Shown here one piece after another: positions 56,784-64,000 of a stretch of 64,000 nucleotides of DNA. The notes under the pieces are model-generated. The model saw nothing but the letters and a program-made list of their open reading frames with translations. It made no database searches and was not told the DNA's origin. This stretch comes from Isoetes taiwanensis. Taxonomy: Eukaryota > Streptophyta > Lycopodiopsida > Isoetales > Isoetaceae. Each line of letters opens with the position of its first letter. The stretch's first letter is position 1. The stretch is from NCBI GenBank assembly GCA_021234155.1, contig JAJEKV010000164.1:416856-480855 (forward strand), given 5' to 3'. Both the position numbers and the translations under genes were made by a program.

Positions 56784-58510
56784 TTGCCCTTCTCATTAAA
56801 CCAATTATCTACCAGAGAAAGTTAACTATGGATGCAAATAAACATGTGCAACAAATCATATGCAGCTATAGACAGGTTTATTCATAATGTTCATGATAGT
56901 TTTGAAGTGCATTGTTGGGCACTACTGGCATAATCCAGATGGTATACTTTCTGCTATGTGCAGCACTGCATATATGCACCAATAGATAAATGGATGAATT
57001 AAGGGTAGTGACCTGCTATTTTACTCCATTCCATTTGGCATTTTTCATTGTGCAGATCAACAGAGTTATTGGACCTTTGTCTTAGGTGGAAGACATTAAT
57101 TCCGAGGTAAAGGCATAATACTTCTATGATATGATATGAATCAATGCTAACACCCCTCCTGTTAAAACACAAACCAGTTGATCAAGAATAGACAGTTGCC
57201 AATGTCAATACGCATGTTATTCGGAGTAGCAGACATATTGGCTAGCAAAGGGATCCTTGTGGCGGTGGGTCTGCTGGAAATTGCAATGTTGATGCAGGAT
57301 GCAATAACCCTTTGAATCAGGTAGTTTTGAGTTGATATATGGTATTGAAGGAGCATAATTAATAGAGGGCTGTATTTAACTACTTGTAAAAATGCTTTTG
57401 CTTTTGTCTAAGGTCTTTTGATAGTGAAGGAGATTGGCAAAGGGCTACGGAGAAGCAGAAGCATCGTTAAACAATAGATTGATAGATCTAAACTAAGAAG
57501 AAAAAGAAAAAGAAACAAAATGCTATTGGGGTTAACTGAGCGAACGCAATAGATAAATGCAAAGAAGAATAGAACATGAACACACCTGGAGATGAATAGA
57601 GGATGAAGAGAGAAGAACGAAAGACTTTCACCCGCTGGAAGAGATTCGGCTGCGACTAGCTACGGTTTCGTCTTCGTCGCCACTAGCAGCCTTAACCGTG
57701 CTCGATAGCTCGGGATAATTTTCAATACATTTTGTTAAAAAAAAAATTACTATACTATTAGGTTTAGCATAACCAAAACAAGTATGAAATGTGGTTAGAT
57801 TAAAATTTAACCTAACCAATGACGTTAAACCTTAACACCTTTGATTTTAACAGAATTTACTAACGAGGCAGGTGTGAACGCTGTTATCCTAAAAATTTAA
57901 CATTTAATCTAACATAACCAATGGTGTGTAATTACCCTAAACCAATATAACAATAAGCCCTAGCCTAAGATGGTGTGCAATATAACAATTATTGCAATTC
58001 GTAAAATAAGGAACACCAATAAGTCCTAGCCTAAGATGGAACGTGACACAAGATAATAATGCACCATAAAGAACATGACCATAATGTTGCATACTGGGTC
58101 TATCAAATAGAGTTCTCACTGGCATGAACTTTCTTTTGCAGTGGCTACATTTTGCACTATTTCTTCTTTTGCATCAAGTATCTTTTACACTTAATATGTT
58201 TTGTGCCGAGTTAAAGAAATATTCCACGGCGGCATGTAATATCTAAATGAACTTCAAAGCAAGGTCGAAGACAGCAAAAATCAACTTCAAAGAAAGGTCG
58301 AAGACAGCAAAAAGTATTTGTATTTTTCAAAGCAAGGTCGAAGACAGCAAAAGGTATTTGTATTTTGTAGATGGACAGAGAGCCAAAGAATGCTTCTTGA
58401 ATGTAGCAGCACTACAACAGGCATTTATTGTAACATTAAGTAAATTAAATATGAATCAAAAGGGTTGAAATATTTAGCTACAAATCTCAGCCAATTTACT
58501 GGGCTCGTTG
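56784..58510. repeat. Chalcone synthase 3' flank, complete copy
   Basis: It is nearly identical to 5,292-7,033. Its left edge touches the LTR end exactly, so its original left extension is unknown. No coding gene is recognised; a minus-strand phrase PELSSTVKAASGDEDETVAS (57,645-57,710) is kept in both copies. A roughly 40-bp repeat (TTCAAAGCAAGGTCGAAGAC) occurs three times at 58,250-58,365. Confidence 0.85.
58424..58429 (-). terminator. Likely polyadenylation signal AATAAA
   Basis: TTTATT on the plus strand gives AATAAA on the minus strand, 82 bases after the chalcone synthase stop. It is kept in the other copies of the flank. Confidence 0.6.
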
Positions 58511-59794
58511 TTAACTTGACAAGGCCACGCTTTTGAGCAGCAAGGTTTCGACGGTGAGACCAGGTCCAAATCCAAGTAGAATACCCCATTCACTCCCTTC
58601 CCCAGTAGTGCTGCTCTCTTGGGCCACAGATCTCTTTCTAACTTCGTCTAAAACAAACAACACTGATGCGCTCGACATGTTGCCATAATTTGACAAAACT
58701 TCTCTAGTTGCACCCAATTTGCTCTTTTCCATGCATAGCTTGCTTTCCATCTGATCCAAAATTGCAGGGCCCCCTGGATGAACAGCCCAGAAGAAATCAT
58801 TGTAGTTATTAACCCCAGCATATTCTAATGGTTCAGCAAGGATCTTTTCGATGTTTTTGGAGATGAGTCCGGGAACATCTTTGAGAAGGTGGAACACAAG
58901 CCCTGCTTCTCGCAAATGCCCCAAAATTGCCCCGTCGCTCTCTGGAACTATGGATTCTCCCGACCAATGCAGCTCAAAAAGGGGCTTTTCGATTTCTGGA
59001 ACAGGGTCTGATCCAATGATAAGCGCAGCAGCTCCATCTCCGAACAATGCAGATCCGACAAGCCCATCCAGATGGGTTTGTGAAGGGGCTCTGAATGTCA
59101 CCGCTGTTACTTCGCTGCAGGTAACCAGCACCCTGGCCCCTTTGTTATTTTCGGCCAAATCCTTGGCAATGCGCATAACTGTGGCTCCTGCAAAGCAGCC
59201 CTGTTGGTAAAGCATCACTCTCTTCACATTTGGCCTCAGACCCAAAAGCTTGGCCAGCTGAAAATCTGCTCCAGGCATGTCTACTCCGCTGGTGGTTCCA
59301 AATACAACATGGGTTATTTTGGATTTGGGCTGGCCCCATTCTTTGATTGCCTTAACCGCTGCTTCTTTCGCAAGCTTCGGCACTTCCCTTACAGCTATAT
59401 CTTGCCTGCAATCCAACGATGGCTCCTTGTATGTGCACATGCCAGGATTTTCCTTCAAAATTTCTTCATTCACATAGAAATGCCGTTTCCTGATTGCAGA
59501 TCGATCACCTAATAGCAAAAAAGAATTCATGGGTCAATTCAATTGATATTAGAAATTAAATTGACAGAGAGGATTAAGCAAGTGCAGAACATGAGGCTTA
59601 CAAATTCGTTGGAATTTCTGCTTGAGCTCCACTTTATCAGTGCAATTTGTGACATTGAAGTAAAAATCAGGATAAGAGCTCTGTTCAAACACATTGGGGG
59701 GGACTGCAGTGCCGATGGCGAGAACAGTGGCAGGACCTTGAGCCCGCTGAGATATGCGAGTACGATGAGCACCATTTTCGATGGGAGAAGCCAT
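58511..59794 (-). CDS. CHS: Chalcone synthase (type III polyketide synthase)
   Basis: Exon 1 is 59,794 to 59,602 (193 nt), the intron 59,601 to 59,509 (93 bp, GTAAG...TTAG) and exon 2 59,508 to 58,511 (998 nt), giving 396 residues. The intron splits the Cys-65 codon (T|GT), the conserved CHS position. The ATG begins [15 protein letters not shown]. The catalytic triad is complete: Cys169 (YQQGCFAGA), His308 (WAVHPGGPA), Asn341 (NYGNMSSA). So are Phe220 and the [10 protein letters not shown] signature. Pocket residues equal to alfalfa Thr197, Gly256, Phe265 and Ser338 are kept, as in true chalcone synthases. The expected reaction is p-coumaroyl-CoA plus three malonyl-CoA to naringenin chalcone in the cytosol, the entry to flavonoids. 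Close seedless-plant relatives include stilbenecarboxylate synthases, so the exact product is inferred. It is the only intact member of a broken tandem array. Confidence 0.95.
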
Positions 59795-60470
59795 GGCCGG
59801 AAAGGGCTTTTCTGCAAAATCTATAGGATTTGAAGAATAGAGCAGAGGAAGCCTTGCTGATGAAGAACAAATTGCACTGATAAAGTGAGTGTTGGGCATT
59901 TTTAAATAAGAGCGGGATGCATAGACGTGGCTCAAGGACATGGATCTGCGTGGTGGGTTATTGTCCAAAGCCTAGGGTTATATTTTTCAAGCAGCATTTG
60001 AATAGTTTATGAATGTCTCCTCCTCTATCTTGTGTACACGAGAAAATTCGTGCTTTCCCACCAAATTTGTGGTTATAACAACTTCTTCATTTGAGCTCGA
60101 CGTGTACTCTGTGCTGCGCAGTTTGTAATATTTTGTTGGATATCCAATTTGTAATATTTTGTTGGTAATTCTGATATCCCAGGAAAACAACAATGCTTCC
60201 ACATGTAAAACATATCAATGGCCCCCTTGTTATCTGCATGGTATATTGAATTGAATGCTTATGATTTACTAGTGACAAAATTGCTTTGTTGTAGCTAGAC
60301 TATGAGCATTGCTCGTTGAACTTTATATTTGCTTGCAACCACTAGCAAACAAAAACAATTAATAGACCGTGTAGTTTTAACACGTGTCTCTAATATCAAA
60401 TATATTTGCATTGAGATTTTACTTGTAGTTTTAACACGTGTCTGTCTACACTTATATAATCGATTCTCAC
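59795..60470 (-). promoter_or_regulatory. Chalcone synthase upstream region
   Basis: On the minus strand a TATA-like TATTTAAA lies at 59,901-59,908, about 107 bases before the ATG. GCCACGTC (59,924-59,931) is an ACGT-core box, and TAACCCACCA (59,951-59,960) is AC-element/MYB-like. Two copies of ACACGTGT (G-box core CACGTG) lie at about 60,381 and 60,435. ACGT and MYB boxes together are the usual light- and stress-response arrangement of CHS promoters. The region is shared with the pseudogene (27,461-27,754 and 30,124-30,470). Confidence 0.55.
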
Positions 60471-62805
60471 CAAGATTTGATTCCCAGATGCTTTAGATTC
60501 CTGGGTGGGGAACAAAATAGGGTGCTCGGTTTAAAAATGAAAAATGAAAACCGTAGACAGGCAGACAACTGTTGATGAAGATATTTCTTCTGGGTTCCAA
60601 GGTGTGACAAACGGCAATCAGGAATTCGTCTGGACATGATAGGAATCTGTTGTTGAAAGGATTGATATGCGTATCCACTATATACAATTCAGTATTCCAC
60701 TTAATACTGCTACCACATGCGCGAATAAATATACAGATTTGGTAGGATTTTGATGCAAGGAAGACTTGCAAGTTTTTTGTGTTGATACCTACCAAAGTCT
60801 TATTCTCATATTTGAATATAGATATATTGCTTTTTTATGTATTAGAAATGCGGTATTGTATGCTGTCATCTGTGCTGTTAAATTGTGAAGATGGTTGTCT
60901 GTCTGAAGCTAATACCTTATGCAACAGCCAGAAGTTTGCTGGGTACATTAGAAGTTTTGCACTTAAAAAGGGATTGCTTTAGAGTAGAAACTTAATGTAA
61001 GCTTTCAGAAAGGATGAGAGTTGTTAACAGGATATGCTGATTGATGTATTGAGAGCTTAATGGATGGGAAGACAAAGAAACTGGAGACTAATTGGTCTAT
61101 GAGATAAGATCTAGTGTGAGTCAAGCCACTTCTAGAATGGATTTCCCCTCCCGAAAGTGGGTCACAGTATTTCAACAAGACTCATTGTTATGACTATAGC
61201 AAAATAAACCTTGTGGAATGTGCCTTTGTATGGCTTCTCACTATGTGTGGCTCCGGGTATGCTGCACTTGGTGGAAAGCTAACATGCATTGAGATTTTAC
61301 TGCGAAATCATCAAATCTCTATGTGCAACATTATTTCATGGTGTTAATGAGCTTCTTGGTTTTCATAACAACTAAAGCTCATGATATCGGGACCCAAGTT
61401 TTAACTCTTCCTATTCGAGTCGCCCATAACAATGTTGCTTCAGTCCAACATACTTCTTTATGCAGTGCTTTGCTGCAGTTATAAATACTTGGAGACGTAA
61501 TTGAACAGAACTACGCGTGATGTAGCATTAGGCCTAAAGCAAAGACACATTTTGCAGCCCATTGTCCACGAGGATGGCCCCTAATAAAACTTTCTCTGAT
61601 ATGTATCCTTCTGAAAGCCCAGAAACAGTCTTGCCACATCTGCATTGACCATTCCCCAAAACAACATTCAAGTCAGATGCAAATATCAACTATCTACATA
61701 AAACAGCTTAGCTGCCAGAACCATACAGATTACAAAGCAACGACGTCGATAAAGATGGACAAAAATCTTCTAAGGTCTTAAGTTTTGTAAGGAAATATGT
61801 TCCACCTTCATATTGCATATGGTCTTATTATTTCTATACGCATTGGTTATCAAGTTTGAGCATGAAAGACCAACGGACATAATTTCACGCCATAGATAGT
61901 AACAATTTGGGATAGATGAACAACTGTTACCTTTTCTAATTGGTGATTGAAACTGTCGTTAATCTCAATTGCCAGCACATATGTATCTACTCCATGAACC
62001 AAGCTTTTTTCAATCTGTACCCTCTAGTTATATGACTCAAGAGGATTTACTGTGAGGATTCAAGTCCGTCAATATATCTCTGGTGCTGATTATAGCACGT
62101 ATACTCAACACTATGCAATGCAAGACTACCTATCTGTAAATGAAAAGATGTTTTTTGAAGTCTGACTGAGATATAGACGCTTCCAAGGAAAATGAAGATG
62201 AACAATTGCCATCATAAGAAGGATCTGAGATAAATGTCTTCAAAAAGACAACTTTGAGTATGCTGCTGCTTAGATGGACAGGTACAGATATTGAAAGACA
62301 CTGGCGGTAGTTTGCATTAAGGAAAAATTGGATATCCTATTCTTTACAAATTGTGCAGTTAATTTTAAAAAATCCTTCTGAAAAAATATTGTAAGCAGGT
62401 TTAGATAGAGCATGCAAATTAATCTGAGAAACGAAAAAGATAATACTTTCAGAAAACCATTTGCTATTACCTTTTCGGGATGCTCCTTGCATCTAGAGTC
62501 AGTCATCTCCGACGATAAATTTATGCACCTTATTATTGAATTTAATTGAGCTGCCTCAAATCACGTGTCTACAATAGAATAAGCATTTATTAGAGTAACG
62601 TGTAGGCTCAGGATCCTCTAGCACCAACTCACTATTAGGCATCTTCCGTGTTCTACATCAATATACAGACTGTAATCACTGATCGTTTAAAACTGTGCTC
62701 CAAATCGGGTGATACTATGCAGGTTGAGGCTATCTTTTATTTGGTCGGTAAGGACATCACCAGGGTAGCCATCATTTCCACCATAGCTATAGATTCGTTC
62801 ATAAA
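60471..62805. other. No gene seen
   Basis: AT-rich, short frames only, no repeat shared with the rest of the window. Confidence 0.35.
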
Positions 62806-62810
62806 GGTCT

Positions 62811-63798
62811 GCTATTTCTGTAGGTGTAGTAGCATCGTGGCGAGCAGCAGGTGTGCTCACGGTATCTACATGGTATAATGAGACAAGATTGTTGACGTGG
62901 AATGAGTTCAAATTGAAGTTCCTTCTCCTTCGTTGGGACCGGGGCATTTGGGAAAAAGTAGCTGCTACACTTCCTCCACACCCACAAGACGTGGCTCCCC
63001 AGCTCTGGGTGGTTCATGGCAGTGTTAAGGAGGAGCACCAGGTGCACTCGATGTATGTGGTCCTGCTTCATCCTGAGGTGTTGCCTCCATCGCCAAAGTG
63101 GCCTTTAGTTATCCCCGAGCCTCATCGTAAAGCAGTCTGGCGATGGGTATGGGATAAATTGCTTCATCCTAAGCTATCCATTTTATGGTGGCAGATCACT
63201 CATAGATGCGTGCGGGTAAACACTGTTGTTCATCGATTTCGTCCAGAAGTCTCTGTGATCTGCCCTCTTTGCACGCAGAGGGATGAGACAATTGAGCATT
63301 GCTTTTTCTTGTGTCACCATGTTCGACTTGCTTGGCAGTGGCTTCTGAGTCTTTTTCATTGTGACTTGAATAGTCAGCAGGTCCTATTGTCAGTCTATCC
63401 TAGTTCTTGGGACAAGTTGGCAAAGAGGGCTTTCCACTTAGCATCTGCTTGGATCATCTGGTCCATCTGGAAGAGACGAAATCTCCTCATCTTCAAGAGA
63501 CAGCTCTTTTCAGATACGCAAGTGCTTAGCGATGCCCGTAGTCGCATTGTGAAGGCGTACAAGTGTTCTTCCTTAAAGGATGATATCAAAAGTGTCATTT
63601 GGAAGCAATATCTTCAGATTCACACCTTTGCATAGCAAACAGTTGTGTTCGTGGTGATCTGTGTTCTCTGCTTTTCTATGTTATGTAGGGTGGGTAGTGT
63701 TGCTCTAGTGGATATCTTCTCCACTGGGTTTTGAGTCCCCCATGTACTCTTTGTATTCTTTTGAGTAATAAAGGTCCATGTTCAAAAAAAAAAAAAAA
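62811..63798 (+). mobile_element. 5'-truncated L1-type LINE with poly(A) tail
   Basis: A continuous frame from about 62,811 to 63,635 (about 275 codons, no stop) encodes the C-terminal part of a plant L1 LINE ORF2: VASWRAAGVL at the start, then WRWVWDKLLHPKLSILWWQI, CPLCTQRDETIEHCFFLC (zinc-binding domain) and ASAWIIWSIWKRRNLLIF. AATAAA at 63,767 is followed by a 15-A tail at 63,784-63,798. The open frame suggests a younger insertion than the other LINEs here. Polymerase and endonuclease are missing. Confidence 0.88.
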
Positions 63799-64000
63799 TC
63801 ATGGCCAGCATACCAGGTATTGATCAAATGATTGAAAGAAGTTTCTGCATATAGAATGAAGACAGATGGATAGTAAATGAAACAAATAGATGTGATGTTG
63901 TGTCTATCAGTGAAATGATGGAAGGTAGATGATGACCTCAGCTGCACTACTGCAGCAGGTATGTTCTAAGACTTTAATGTGAATCTGAGTAATTATATAT
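63799..64000. other. No gene seen
   Basis: Sequence after the LINE tail; only a shadow frame. Confidence 0.4.

Noticed and set aside
59204-59512. Plus-strand frames opposite the chalcone synthase exon (also 26,870-27,143)
   Set aside because: Mirror-image frames of a conserved minus-strand coding region; no independent support.
1-64000. CRISPR arrays, operons, bacterial promoters, rRNA and tRNA genes
   Set aside because: The repeats present are minisatellites, tandem duplications and transposons. I saw no tRNA or rRNA sequence, and the DNA is plant nuclear.

Overview
The window is nuclear DNA of a land plant. It holds a chalcone synthase gene with the single phase-1 intron at the conserved Cys codon, a decayed plant-type PPR gene, one exon of a plant class II trehalose-phosphate synthase, and a dense mix of LTR, LINE and hAT elements. 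The chalcone synthase sequence and the PPR style suggest a seedless plant, perhaps a fern; that is inference. Only one gene looks fully intact: chalcone synthase at 58,511-59,794 (minus strand). Almost everything else is broken, nested or repeated.

Layout. 1-951: C-terminal piece of a transposase-like protein. 2,050-3,568 (-): a decayed gene of unknown function with intact splice sites. 4.2 kb: a LINE 3' end. 5.3-7.0 kb: a copy of the chalcone synthase 3' flank, cut at the stop codon and followed by a retroelement leader, primer-binding site and 1.6-kb LTR (7.0-9.4 kb). 11.4-12.25 kb: a minisatellite. 13,303-25,619: a 12.3-kb block bounded by a perfect 29-bp inverted repeat. Its left part has a second transposase-like pseudogene. 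Its right part has fold-back arrays, about 20 copies of a hairpin-forming palindrome and a decayed gene with an FCP1/NIF-like phosphatase domain. 25.95-30.5 kb: a chalcone synthase pseudogene whose upstream region is split by a 2.37-kb hAT element that itself holds a LINE. 30.5-47.8 kb: AT-rich DNA with small tandem duplications, three LINE fragments and a hAT fragment. 47.8-49.0 kb: PPR pseudogene. 49.6 kb: orphan TPS exon. 50.2 kb and 54.9-55.3 kb: further chalcone synthase relics. 55.3-56.8 kb: a truncated LTR relative holding a LINE. 56.8-60.5 kb: the complete chalcone synthase unit. 62.8-63.8 kb: LINE 3' end with poly(A).

Reading. The chalcone synthase locus was a tandem array of units (about 1.7 kb downstream flank, gene, about 0.7 kb upstream flank, all minus strand). 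It has been pulled apart by transposons and now shows one good gene, one pseudogene and at least three shorter relics. The most unusual part is the 12.3-kb inverted-repeat block with its family of GC-rich palindromes, some of which sit inside an intron.
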